Of a DNA stretch of 64,000 nt, positions 1-10,950 are shown in pieces; the stretch's first letter is position 1, and the number at the start of each line of letters is the position of its first letter. Source of the stretch: Daedaleopsis sinensis (lineage: Eukaryota > Basidiomycota > Agaricomycetes > Polyporales > Polyporaceae); contig CM066300.1 of the NCBI GenBank assembly GCA_033807695.1, positions 992,001-1,056,000 on the forward strand. The letters run 5' to 3'. The notes beneath the pieces were generated by a model. The model did no database searches and was not told the origin of the DNA. It worked only from the letters and a program-made list of their open reading frames with translations. A program made the translations under genes and the position numbers.

Positions 1-301
1 CCCCGGTCTGGAATGGAATGTAACAACTTCTGCTATTGAGTAAGTATCTCGGATGCATGCATCCCATAGACACGATCGAGCCTGTAGGGGGTGGGGGTTC
101 TGAGTTCAGAGCTGGCAACGCCCAAGCATTCCGCGCGTTGCGGCTCTATCATGGTGATGGTACATGTTTCCGCCAATTATGATATGAGTGCAGCAATCTT
201 AGCCCTTTAAGCAAAAAAGGTCATGGTCACGGTCACGGTCATGCAAGTTGTACACGCAGAGACAACTCACATTAGTTACTAAGTAGTACCAGTGTCCGAG
301 C
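1..301. other. Intergenic, 3' flank of ISD11
   Basis: I see no credible coding exon here. The stretch lies downstream of the minus-strand ISD11 stop codon and probably holds its 3' UTR and terminator. Confidence 0.5.
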
Positions 302-669
302 CTACGTGTCCCCGCGGTCCCTCGCAGGCTTCTGGTCCTCGACGACGAGCTTCCACCCCCCGTAGAGCTGGTTGACGATCGCGCTGCGCTTGAGCACCGC
401 CAGCTCCTTCGACTGCTCCGCGTAGAACGCAGCGAGCTTCGCCGGGTCCGACTCGTTCTGCAGCGAAGAAGAGAGGGATGTGTGAGCCTCGCACGCCGGC
501 CCTGGCCTGGCGCATGCGCGTATTCGCGGCTTACCTGGATCTCGCGGAAGGTGCTCTTGGTGCGGCGCACGAAGTAGTGCCGGAAGTTGTACGAGCTGAA
601 CGACTGCGACGTGCGCAGGATGGAGTGGTACAGATGCCGCAGGGACTGTGGGGTCGGTGCGCTCGCCAT
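302..669 (-). CDS. ISD11: ISD11/LYRM4, LYR-family subunit of the mitochondrial cysteine desulfurase complex
   Basis: Two exons (535..669 and 302..457, phase 0, GT-AG intron of 77 bp) give a 96-residue basic protein. ISD11 binds and stabilises the cysteine desulfurase NFS1 with acyl-carrier protein in the mitochondrial matrix, the first step of Fe-S cluster assembly. The LYR-type motif reads LYHSILR near residue 13, with His where many LYR proteins have Arg or Lys. The YNFRHYFVRRT block at residues 27-37 matches the conserved YNFR-YFxRR segment of ISD11. The length is that of the family. The start is the first ATG of the frame, and 142 bp separate it from the divergent SPT3 start. Identification rests on motif recognition and I am fairly sure of it. 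Confidence 0.88.
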
Positions 670-811
670 AGTGGAGGTCGTGGTTAGCAGTCAGGAGCAA
701 GCAACGCGCGGGTTTGTCAGTGGTCCGGGACGGGCGCCTGTGGCTTCACCCGCTCTCCCCGTACCTCCACCTACCTCCACCTCCTTGTTCTGTCGCCACT
801 CGCGGACAGCT
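670..811. promoter_or_regulatory. Shared bidirectional promoter of ISD11 and SPT3
   Basis: Only 142 bp separate the two divergent start codons, so both 5' UTRs and core promoters must lie here. I see no clear TATA box; the interval is C/T-rich on the plus strand close to the SPT3 ATG. This is inferred from spacing only. Confidence 0.55.
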
Positions 812-1991
812 ATGGCGACTGCGCCCAAGAAAGCCAACGCGTCGGACATGTCTAGCCACAGAGAGTACAAGTACTCGCAAGAGATCTCGCAGATGATGTT
901 CGTCTTCGGAGAGGTCCAGGACCCGAACCCCGAGACGGTCAACCTCGTCGAGGACATCGTCCGCAGCCAACTCATCGAACTCGTGCGTCTGCTCGTGTGC
1001 CTGGAGCGATGGTCTGCTGAGCGAATGCTGCGCAAAGTTAGATACTGCAAGCACGCGCACTCGCCAACAAGCGCGGTGCCCGCCACACGTCCGCCGAAGA
1101 CCTCATCTTCCTCATCCGCCACGACCGCGCGAAGGTTAACCGTTTGCGCACCTACCTTTCATGGAAAGACGTGCGGAAGCATGCGAAGGACTCTGATGGC
1201 AGCGGCGGTGGGGGCGTGGAGGTCGAGATTCCGGAGGACGGCGCAGACGGTAAGAAGCCATGCCTCTCTTGCCCTAGACCCCCCTTCCGAGTCTCACATG
1301 CAGCCCTGTGCGCACAGACAAGCTCGCGGCGAAGGCGCAGAAGATCACGATCAAGCTTCCCTGGGAGATCATGAACATGTTCTCGGACGTGCTCCCGACG
1401 GACGACGAGGAGGACGAGGACGACATCGAGGCGCACGAGGCGTCCATCCTGCGCCTCAAGGAGGCCGACGACGCGACGCGGCAGATGACGCGCGAGGAGT
1501 ACCAGCACTACTCGGACTGCCGCCAGGCGTCGTTCACGTACCGCAAGGCGAAGCGCTTCCGCGACTTCCTCGCGCTCCCCGCTGCGCTCGACTTCAAGAC
1601 GGGCGACGACACGGTCGACATCGTCGGCTTCCTCGCGTTCGAGATGGTCCGCGCGCTCACGCTCGCCGGGCTCGCGGTCAAGAAGTCGCTCGAGGACGCG
1701 CACGACGCGCCGCTCGGCGCGTCGCCCGTGCTCGGGAAGCGCAAGGCGCAGCACGCGCTCGGGGCGGACGCGAAGCGCATGCGCCGCGAGGAGAGCCCCG
1801 AGCACGACGTCGACCAGCCGCTGCCCGTGTGCGCGCTGTTCCTGCCCCCGCCCGAGGCGCGCACCGCGCTGCGCCCGGAGCACATCCAGGATGCGTTTGC
1901 GCGGATGCAGGGCGACTGGGCGCAGCGGCGCTCGGCGGGCATGCGCAACCACCGGGGCGGGCTCATACGGACTACCGTCACACTCATCTAG
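812..1991 (+). CDS. SPT3: SPT3, histone-fold subunit of the SAGA coactivator
   Basis: Exons 812..982, 1042..1249 and 1318..1991 join in phase to 350 residues, close to yeast Spt3 (about 337). SPT3 is the SAGA subunit that helps deliver TBP to TATA promoters in the nucleus. The N-terminal histone fold runs over about residues 18-115. It includes the QMMFVFGEV helix, the [20 protein letters not shown] block and YLSWKDVRK, all signatures of the SPT3/TAF13-TAF11-like fold. The C-terminal half contains the second histone-fold region ([14 protein letters not shown]) found in Spt3 and an acidic linker ([10 protein letters not shown]). The first intron starts directly after LIEL and its acceptor restores ILQARAL. 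ISD11 is divergent upstream. Confidence 0.9.
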
Positions 1992-2613
1992 GCTGCCGGG
2001 CTTCCTGTTTCGTGGGCCTCGGGCGGTCTCTGGCTTGGTTTATGTGCTGGCCAGACTGTCAGCGGACTGTGTCTCTATCTATATTGCTGCATCGATAGTC
2101 CTTGGAGTTATGTTTTATGCGCTGTGTTATATTGTCTTGCTCTGTGTATCAGTTGTGCTAGTATTGAATATTCGATAGTTGCGTAGAGGCTTCTCCTCGA
2201 CGTCTGAAGACGCGACAGTTACAAGGCCAGGTGTGTACCACTCAAATGCAAGTGCTCATATATCTGCAGATTTCAGGCCGAAGCACAGGAGCCCAGTTCG
2301 CAACTGCTTCCAGGCGGTGGTAAACCCTTCTTGTGAGGTGAGTAGAATTTTTCCAACACTTGGAAGTGCACTGGTATGCCTCTTGACGGTGCCGCACGCA
2401 GCAAACATCCCCGCACAGGACACACCCTAGTAGATCCAGCAACTCGATTCAGAAACCAGCCACAGATGTGCAACCCGTACGTGTACTATGTACAACCCAC
2501 GACGATTAGTATACAACACAACACATACCCTCCAGCCCTCAAGCTAGCTCCCTCGCCTTCAACTCCACGACCGTATCTGTACTCCGTCCCTATAAAACGT
2601 ACCCGGATCCGTG
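1992..2613. other. Intergenic between convergent SPT3 and the membrane-protein gene
   Basis: This holds the 3' ends of two convergent genes. Short open frames here lack family motifs or splice logic, and I see nothing else. Confidence 0.5.
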
Positions 2614-4838
2614 TCAGCGAACGCGTTCGTCGCGCAAGAAATTTGAAAGAGAGACAGCAACGGTAGACTCAGCACTCACCGCGGACTGGTCCCAGCGTTT
2701 CGCGGACGCGGGGGTCGCGCTCGGGCGCTGGATCGCGGTGCTCCCCGCCGAAGTCGACGGGAACCGCTCCGCGCCGTCGGCCTCGGTCGCGCCGAAGGTC
2801 ATCATGCCGCGCTTGACGAGGTTCTGCCGCGAGTTCAGCCTGTGCGCAGGACGGGGTGGGAGATGTCAGTACGGTTATTGTTTGGAGAAAGACGGGATGG
2901 GCTCACGCTGCAAGGAGCGCGTTGGCGTACACTGGTTAGGACCGGGATCGGGCCGTAGGGTGAGCACTGGGGCAGGTGGAGAGACAGAGGGGGGAGGAAG
3001 ACGACGTACGGCGGGTGCCTACGACCCCGGACGCGGCCCATAGCAGGCTGTCTGGCTTGATGAGAGCCTAGGGGGCGGGAGGTGAGCACGCAGATCCAGG
3101 TAAAGTGACATGCGAGCTTACAAGCATGAGTGACAGTGCGTCGAGGACGCTGTGGACAGGACAAGCGTGGCAGAACCAAATCAGAAACGGGCGCGCAAAA
3201 GGCGAAGGGCGTAGCGTGCTTACCCCGTGAGGAATCCTGACAGATCGGCCGTCAACTACTGCGGTGTGCTAGCGAGCGGGGCAGACGGCGGGGACATACC
3301 GGTGCTGACGGCGTAGAGGATCAGAACGTCGATCACGGAGTCGGACCTGCTCGATCGTCTGTCAGCGGCGTCGTGGATGTCGACGATACAGCTGCGCAAG
3401 ACCTTCTGAAGCCGGTGCGGCTACGGTTCAGGGCGAGGATCAGCGCGACGGTGAGTGTCGAGTCCGCCACGAGGAGGATGCCCGTAGCCGTCGAGATGAT
3501 CCATGAGACTCGAGTCAATGTTGCGAAGATGTCGTCGTTGAACTTGAACCTGCGGATCGAAATACTGGTCAGTCGATGCTTGGTCGAGGTCTGCATGAAT
3601 AGTGGCTGACGCTTCTACGGTACCGGCTGTTTCAAGACCGCAGGCGGTTAGTGATTTGATCAAATCATAGTGCTCTAGAGCTAAGAGAAAACGTACCGAT
3701 GTAGAAGCCTATATGTAAAGCGATATTAGCATTGATAGCGTCATTGGGAAACATAGGAGAATAGGAATGTGCCCACCCAGTTCTACAATGAGGAGCACAA
3801 CCTGTGTCGTGTGATCGTAAGTCCGTACTCTGTCCGTCCATCAACGCCGCATGGTAGCAAGCCACTTACGACTAGTACTGCGATCGGTCTGTACCGCGGA
3901 CCGACTAGTAGGAATGCCAGGAGTTAGCATCCTTGTCATCGCCCTGGAGAGCTAGGACGTACTCAAGTAGACGCGTCGAACAAAGAAGCTGCAAGCGTAT
4001 TCGGAACGCCATGAGCACATGTCCGAAACATCAGTCCGGGTGTGAGCGCACCTTTGCGTGGCGATGATAACCACACCCTACGGTACGGAATCATCAACGA
4101 ACTGTCCAGTATCCGGGGCTGTTTGGAATGAGCCACCCACCGACATCACAGGCACGAGCTGTGATCACGCTCTGCTCAGTACTGACGCGCATGCTGTGAA
4201 AGGCACCTGTGGGCACTTACGTTGAGCGACCTGCGATAGATATGGCGATTTCAGACTCTGATAGCTATTTGACAGGCAGTCGCTGACGGACGCACCAGAC
4301 TCCGCGGCCAAGCGCGAGTATGTTCGCGTAGTTCGTCGTTAGATAGAAGTAGCTAAGACAAAGGAGATCAGGGTCAGTCCGTAGCAGTGTGCGTAGATGC
4401 ACATACCAGACATGCGTGAGGAGGATCGTGTAGAACGTCTCCAGTAGTCTGGTATGAGCACATTAATACGCCAATACGGGTCTCCTCGTGTAGGCAGACA
4501 CTCACAAAGTCACAGTGACCTGTAGGCGGTGTTGATCAGATGTTATCCGAGTATTATCAGGCAAACAGCGAGGCACATACCACGGCCTTGAGAGCCAACG
4601 GGTCCTTGGGATAGAGACGGTAGTACCGGTATGCCTGGTGGAGCGTGATGCCGTACAGACTGTCGGGCGTGAAGTGAGCATGAGCACGAGCACGAGCATA
4701 ACCGCAGAGTCAGGCTCGGACATACATGAGTCCGATGAAGGTCGCGATGAGGAGCGCCCCGTACGTCTCGTCCAGCCCGGGGAGCTTCGCGAGGCCCGCG
4801 GGCAGCCCAGGTGGGAGTTGCGGGGTGCTCGAGTCCAT
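2614..4838 (-). CDS. DUF6534-type seven-helix fungal membrane protein
   Basis: About ten short exons on the minus strand match the Agaricomycete family often labelled DUF6534, multi-pass plasma-membrane proteins of unknown function. Exon 1 (4726..4838) gives MDSSTPQLPP followed by LDETYGALLIATFIGLM, the usual first helix. Later exons give YGITLHQAYRYYRLYP, TFYTILLTHVCYFYLTTNYAN, the loop motif VGPRYRPIAVL, the helix TATGILLVADSTLTVAL with SRTGF, the SDSVIDVLILYAVSTG block near 3300-3345, and YANALLA with LNSRQNLVKRG leading to the final exon. Exon borders were placed by eye and several middle ones are uncertain. The segment before YANALLA looks shorter than in relatives. No function can be assigned; these proteins are sometimes speculated to be receptors. 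Confidence 0.7.
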
Positions 4839-7071
4839 GACGTGGCGCTCTTCCTCTACAAGTGGGTCGATCTGTGGGCGAGTGTATGCGTACGAGTCGG
4901 GGACGGGCGGGGGGCGGTAAGGACTTCACGCCTCAGGGACGGGGCGCGTTTATACGTATAGCTATAGCAGGCGTTTGGACGGCGTTGACGTGCGGGGCGA
5001 CCTCGTCTGGCAGCCGTGACCGTCGCCACCGTCGGGGCTACTAGAGTTTTGCCCGGTGTCGAATATGAGATCTTCGGACGGAAAAGCCGCCAGGGGCTAT
5101 GGGATGGAGACAGATGGATGATCATGGTGAGGACGCCCTTGAATGCCGCGCTCGGAGCAGGTTGCAGGAGTATGTGGGCATCTGTGGGTTGGAACGGCAT
5201 TATGTGGCAATAGGGTCAGCTGGGGGTGGATCGGTGCCAGCGCCCCCCCAGAATGTTCATCCTTGGGGAAGCATCCTGGATCACGTTCACAAAATCACTG
5301 CGGCCAGATCGTCGGGCCTAAGGTGGGCGACTTATCGCAACTAGGAGCCTTGATATCAGCAGTCAAACAGAAAAAGATGTCAGGAGACCCCTACAGTACT
5401 CACCACCAAGCAGAGGTGTGAGTCTCTGGGGCGATATGGTGGGCGTTCGCGTCACTTGTGTCGGAACATCAGGTCAGATAGCCCAGTCCCGGCAGACTCT
5501 GAGCGGGAGCAATACCACCACCGTTGAGGCATGTCAGACTAGGATATGTGGAAAGAGAGTTTGGTTGCAAGTCCAGAGTCCAGAGTCCATGATGTGTCGC
5601 ATCCGGGTCGGATCCATGGCGCCGTCACTAGTACTTGCGACGGCGCGTGAGTGCAGCTGCTACAAGTCGGAAGTCGAAAATCCACGACCGCCTGGATGTA
5701 TGCCACATGCCAGCTGTGTGCCAGCTGAAGAGAACTTGAAGAGCTGCCATTAATGGGACAGTGAGTTCAGCCATACGCTGCAGGAGACTATGTGACTGCG
5801 AGGGCAGGCGAACATGTCGATGATGGTTACTTACTACAAGTGCCAGCGGCTGTCGTTGAACAACGTTGACCGGCGGCCGAGTCTGGGCCGAGTCCTACCA
5901 AACGCTTTCCGATTAAGGTAACGTAGAAAACCAGGTCGTGCTACTACTAAGTAATCAATACCACTTAGGTTAAACCCTCACCCTGCTTCATCATGTCTAG
6001 GGAGCACCTGATGAGATCTAGAAGCTTACCCAAACTTGCCAAACTGAAATACCTTACCCGGGTCTCACTAATCCCCGCATCCAGTACTAATACGGTTCAA
6101 TCATTTCAGCCAAATATTGGCACGTATCAGCGGCGACTCGGCGTATGGAGGTGACTGCCCCTCTTATAGCTTAGCTAATTATAACTCTCAACACGATTGT
6201 TGCGAACTCTTAGCCATCACAGGCTATCACGGCTCCGCGGGGAGCGTGCCGAACCTATCTAAGCCGAGAGTTGATCAGTGAAGGAAGGCAAACCGCACAT
6301 TGATAATGAGATTGGTATCAAGGGGGGCTCGCCCGGGTTATCATGATGTCGATGAACAAGGACTACAGTAATTGGAAGGCAGGCAAGCGGCACATTGAAG
6401 ATGATATTGGTATCAAGGGGCTCGCCCGGGTGATGTCGATGAACAAGCACTACTTACTATGTACGTATGTATCTCAGCCTTCAGGCACCCCATCCCGTCG
6501 GAGACAGGCGTTACAGTATTTTTAACCATCCATTGAGTCGCCGCCCGGACACCCCGGAGACGTGCGTGTCGCCTCCTCTTTGTCTTGGCAACGGGTGCGC
6601 CCACGACGTTAGGAGTTTGTCAATCCGTGCGAGCTGCCGAGCTGTCCTATTTGTCTCGCCCGCAGGGAAGGCAGCATCCCACTAACATTCTCCGAGTCGT
6701 CGGGACAGTCCGGATTCCGAACACACGCGCACACGGCGGAAGGTGAGGTCCCAGAGCCCAAGGCCCATTCATTAAAGAGGGGGCGGTCTGTCCGCACAGC
6801 AGCGCGCCGACCTGTCGATCGTAGGTAGTCTACAGAATGCGTAAGGATACAACAGAAATGACCGGAAGTACGAGCCATGAGAGCGTGAGGGGGGGTGAGC
6901 AGCGCAGCAGACTCGTCATTAACATGCGGCAGCGAAACCAATAACAAGAACACATCGACACCAGGCGACAGCGAACGAAGAACGAAGATCACGACCGCGC
7001 GACTAGGGCGCCCCAGGATCTAACCGTGGATACGACTGAGGCGCCGGGCGGGCCCGGGGGCAGGAGCACGC
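4839..7071. other. Gene-poor 2.2 kb stretch
   Basis: No open frame here has convincing composition, motifs or splice continuity on either strand. Upstream signals of the DUF6534 gene and the 3' end of the secreted-protein gene lie at its borders. It contains the imperfect direct repeat listed at 6284-6452. The middle part (about 5800-6250) is visibly more A+T-rich than the genes around it. Confidence 0.5.
6284..6452. repeat. Imperfect tandem duplication, two units of about 80 bp
   Basis: Unit 1 (about 6284-6366) and unit 2 (about 6374-6452) share GAAGGCA, GCACATTGA, ATTGGTATCAAGGGG, GCTCGCCCGGG, and GATGTCGATGAACAAG in the same order. They differ by a few substitutions and small indels. The copies are direct and nearly adjacent, so a slippage or unequal-exchange origin is likely. 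It is not coding. Confidence 0.75.
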
Positions 7072-8410
7072 TTAGAACGTCGCGCGGTTCTTCTTGCCGC
7101 CCTTGGGGGCGAACCCGCCCTGCGCGCCCTGCTTGCCGGTGTTGTTGCCCTTGATGGCACCAACGGACGGGGCAGCAGCAGCCGCGGAGGAGGCCGCCGC
7201 GCCGTTGTTCCCGCCGGCAGCCCCCGCAGCGTCGGTGACGGTGAACTACGGGGATCGCGAGCAGCGGCGGTCAGCGGTGAGTGCAAAAGGGAGGCATGGG
7301 GCAGCGGCGACTCACGTAGACCATGTCGTCGAGGGCACCGTGCTGGGCGACGGCGACGAGCGCGGGCTGGTGGTTCGCGGCGGAGTTGATCGACGCCAAG
7401 CGGTAGGTACCCGCGGGGAGACCACCAGTGACGGGCGCGGAGAGGACGCCGTTGGCCGCCTTGTCGTTCAGACCCTTGAAGAACACGAACGCGGTCGGGT
7501 CCGCGGGCGTGGTCTGGTCGAGCGAGGAGAGCTTGTCGACGACGACGTGCGAGTGGCCGTTGATGTTCCCGGAGCCGTCGACGGTCTGGGGCGCGGCGAA
7601 GTAGTTCTCGTTCGGGTTCGTGAAGAAGCCGGTGTTGAGGTTCTTGATCGCCATCGTGATCGTGAAGTCCTGGTTGGCGGGGATCGTCTGGCCGTTCTTC
7701 GGGAACGTGAACTTGCAGGAGGGCATGTTCGACGTCGACGCGATCACACCCATCGGCGCGGGGTTGCAGGAGCCCTCCTTGATCTGGAGGCCGTTCGTGA
7801 TCTGCAGGTTGGGCACCGTCGCGCAGAAGTTGATGAAGTTGTTCGTCGAGGTGGCAGACGCAACCTGGCCCGCGGTCGGCTGGTCCTGGCCGTTGTTCGC
7901 AAAGCCCTTGGCGATGACGGAGTCGAGGAGCGCTGTGCAGATCCGTTAGAAGACTGATCTACGAAGGCAAGCAGCAGGTCAACGCACTCAACGAGGTCTG
8001 CGGGTCTCCGCCAGCCGCGGCGTTGTTGCCGCCAGCGTTGTTGCCGGCCGCCGGGGGAGCAGAGGCGGGGGGAGCAGCAGCCGCACTCGAGGCAGCCGGG
8101 GGAGCAGCAGCCGCACTAGAGGCAGCACCACCCTTGTTGTTGCCAGCGTTGCCAGTGTTGCCAGTGTTGCCAGCGTTGCCGCCGTTGCCGCCCTTGGCCG
8201 GGAAGGCAGGGGCAGCCGGAGCCTTGGGGGCAGCCGGGGCCTTGGCCGGGGGAGCAGGCTGGCCAGTGCGAACGCCGTTGTTGAAGTCCTGGAGGGATGC
8301 GTGGATGTGTGAGACGCTGTCGATGATATCAGAGCATGATCGACGCTTACCAGGGGCGAAGCCTGCGCGAGGACGGGGAGGAGGACGAGGAGGGCAGCGA
8401 AGAACTTCAT
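7072..8410 (-). CDS. Secreted protein with Gly/Asn/Ala-rich arms (basidiomycete family of unknown function)
   Basis: Four exons (8351..8410, 7988..8288, 7317..7932 with its last base at 7316, and 7072..7245) join in phase to 383 residues. Exon 1 is a clean signal peptide, MKFFAALLVLLPVLAQASPL. A low-complexity arm follows (GGNGGNAGNTGNTGNAG, then Ala/Pro/Ser blocks). The conserved central domain starts at DPQTSLTL and includes FINFC, SCKFTFPKNGQTI, GFFTNPNENYFAAPQ, a GHSHVVVDKL motif, and PAGTYRLASINSAANHQPALV. The tail returns to Gly/Ala-rich sequence and ends GGKKNRATF. I recall relatives being mislabelled as ribosomal proteins in some Agaricomycete genomes; nothing ribosomal is visible. 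It is probably extracellular or wall-associated, with unknown role. A TATA-like element lies about 250 bp upstream. Confidence 0.85.
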
Positions 8411-9004
8411 GGCTGTAAAAACGGTGGGAGAGTCGACGCGAAGCTAGCTTCGGAAAAAGCGAATAGACCGAGTCTGGGATGGGAGACCTGCCGCTAACGA
8501 GCGAGAAGATCAGTGGAAGTTGTGTGAGTGGAATACTGAGAGAGAACTCACAAGATACAGAACCAGGCAGCTCTGCTGCTTGTGGGGAAGGAGGAAGGAG
8601 GGAGAGAAGGAGAGAGGTGTAAGGAAGGGTTGATGGCCATGGTGGAGAGAGGAGGCGTATATATGGGATGCGGCGGACCCTGACAGGGAAGATTGCAGGA
8701 TGTGTTCTTTGTCCCACAGGTGGCAGAGGTGTGACAAGGTTCAGGAGGGCCATTCGCACCGTTGTCAAGGAAACTCGAGGGAGGCAGAGGCCCCTCTCTA
8801 AAATTAAGGCCACGCACATCTTGTTCAACAGCCGGAACAGGACCCCGGCCTGGGGTGTCAAATATAGACTGCGAGCGCGTGCTCGCCGAGTTCCCCGCGT
8901 CCGCTCATTGGGCAGCCTGCCGGGCGAGAGACGTCGAAGCTGTCCATGGGCGTCGGTACGTCATCCTTCTACCTACACCTCGCCGTCCGGCCGCCCTGGC
9001 CAGC
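8411..9004. other. Promoter side of the secreted-protein gene and 3' flank of SAP30
   Basis: Apart from the TATA-like element I see no feature. C/T-rich tracts on the minus strand between 8520 and 8640 resemble a fungal 5' leader. Confidence 0.45.
8658..8663 (-). promoter_or_regulatory. TATA-like element of the secreted-protein gene
   Basis: On the minus strand the sequence reads ATATATAC about 250 bp before the ATG at 8410. The distance implies a 5' UTR of roughly 200 bp or a UTR intron. Confidence 0.35.
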
Positions 9005-10950
9005 TCAGAATCCACCAATCTCCTTGAACAGACTCCTCGCCTTCACCGCGCACATGAACGCCGCTACCGTGTCCACCTCCTTGACCTCCACTTCCCGGAA
9101 GTGCCGCTCGGCGACCGCAGCCAGCATGCCGTCCACCTCCCCCAGGTCGCTGTACACCGGGGGTGGGCCCGGTATCCGCTCTTCCTCCACCAGCCGAGAA
9201 CTCCGACGCCGACCTGCCCCTGGATCCCGCCGCGGGCGGTTGGCCGCCGTCGCATTCACTCCCGGACCTGGGCTCGCTGTCGATGTCCGGCGCAGAGCAT
9301 GTCCGTGCGGCAGCAGCTGTGTTTTAGGCTTCAGCAAAGACGAGGGCGGGCCCGGGTCTTCCGCGCTCAGCGGTGATGGATCCAGTGCGGGGATCAAGTC
9401 AAAGCATGCCAGATATCGGTGGAGTGCTTCAGATGGCAGTGTCGCAAAGTCCACCTGTAATACGTTTGGACGGGTCGTATCAGCGATGTGCCATAGACAG
9501 TGTCAGGATCAGGGAAAAAAATCCGCTGAGGGCCGAAGCGCAAGCTGTGATGCAGTAGAAGCGGGCCACCCCAGATATGGTCTACCAAGGCGACAGAGCT
9601 CCACACAGAACTTCTGGCCCGCGATGGTGACGCAGTGCAAGAATATGCGCCCTCGACCAACTAGAATTCGTCGCAAGCTAGCGAGATGAATCTAGCATGC
9701 CGGCAGTACATCTAACAAAAGTCCGAGCTGGTGATGGCACACTCTCAAGGCTAAAAATAAGCCCAATCATCCCCCGCGGCGAGATCTGTCAGTGTCAAAG
9801 CACCCGCTGCGACGTGCACTCCCAGTGCGAGACTCAGGCCAGCGATATATGCCGAAGAGTTCTACAACTCTCGGCCGAAGGATACCAGCGCAGAATATGC
9901 TCATGCTCGTGAACCCCCGGCAGCCAATATGATTGGTGGACAACGCGCGACGTGGCGAGACGCGTCCTCGACGATCCTCGGTGCACATCCAGGTAGGAAG
10001 AACACGCGAGGCTCACGAAAATCCATCAACCTCGTAACAGGCACCGCTGTGTCCGAAATGACACTGCCGTCCTGTTGTGCGGGGATCTGCCAGCTCTGAG
10101 AATGAACGGACGGCTGCCGGGGGGCACCAGGTACGCGCAATACACACATGCAGTTGATATGTGTCATGGGGCGGCCATGCAACAGCGACGAGAGTGCCTC
10201 GCCGTGTCAATGCGCGGAGAATAGCTGACCGCAGGAGACAGATCATCCATATAACACTGAGGCCAATTGAACGCGTCCAATTGGACCGCGTCGCTTGCCG
10301 TCCGTCCATGCTACTCCCAAGCCCATCGAGTACGCACATCTCAAAGACGGCGCCCCGCATGCATTCGGAGTGATCGTCCGTCGCATTCTGCCTCACTACT
10401 TCGCCCCCAAGATGACAGTCCTTTGCGTTTAGTGGACCCCGAGGAGGCCAAGCTCCTTCCGCCTGTCTGCCTCTGCCCGTCTGCCTCGCAGCCTCAGCCA
10501 TACGCACGCCCCAAACGCCACCCCACGACCTTGCCACTCTCAAGTAACACGGAGAAGAGGAAGGAAGGAAGGACGTGACAGCGGAGACGAGACCGAGAAC
10601 CCGAGAGGAGCACTCACCAGAGACGTCTTGTCCTCCTTCTCTGCCCCACCCCCGTTCGCCGCGCCCCCGGGGGCGAGCGCGTCGACGCGCTTGCGCTTGA
10701 CGCGGGGGGCGTCGCCCGCGCCCGCGCCCGTGCCCCCACCCCCGCCTTCGGCGGGCCGCTTCATGCCCGCGGCGGCGTGGTAGGCGGCGTCGTCCGCCGC
10801 CGCGGCGCGTTTGCGGGCGTTCGTGGCGCGTGCGCGGGACGGGGGGCCCGCGGACGTCGAGGGCGGGGCGGCGGAGGTGGAGGTGCGGGCGGGTGGGGGG
10901 AGGCCTGTGGAGCTCGGCACGGAGTGGGATGTGCTGAGGTTTGGGGGCAT
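9005..10950 (-). CDS. SAP30: SAP30-like subunit of the Sin3/histone deacetylase complex
   Basis: Two exons (10618..10950 and 9005..9454) give 260 residues. The N-terminal exon is low-complexity with a basic RVKRKRVD stretch that could be a nuclear localisation signal, and ends KTSL. The second exon opens VDFATLPSEALHRYLACFDLIP, the start of the Sin3-binding domain of SAP30 proteins. It continues with NRPRRDPGAGRRRSSRLVEEE and EVDTVAAFMCAVK. SAP30 bridges Sin3 and Rpd3-type deacetylase in nuclear repression complexes. The join KTSL/VDFATLP is what I expect of the family with no residues missing, so the 1,163 bp between the exons must be intron. That is about twenty times the usual intron length here. 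Which of several possible N-terminal starts is used is not certain. Confidence 0.82.
9455..10617 (-). other. Unusually long intron of SAP30 (1,163 bp)
   Basis: The donor GTGAGTG (10617 downward) and acceptor TTACAG (at 9455-9460) are canonical. No exon-like open frame, terminal inverted repeat or nested gene is obvious inside. Confidence 0.65.

Noticed and set aside
587..2098. Long plus-strand frame and a long minus frame (1152-1952) over SPT3
   Set aside because: They are Arg/Ala/Gly-rich shadows caused by high third-position G+C in the SPT3 exons and have no motifs.
9946..10620. A possible nested gene or extra exons in the long SAP30 intron
   Set aside because: Several short open frames exist on both strands but none shows motifs, and the two SAP30 exons join without missing conserved residues.
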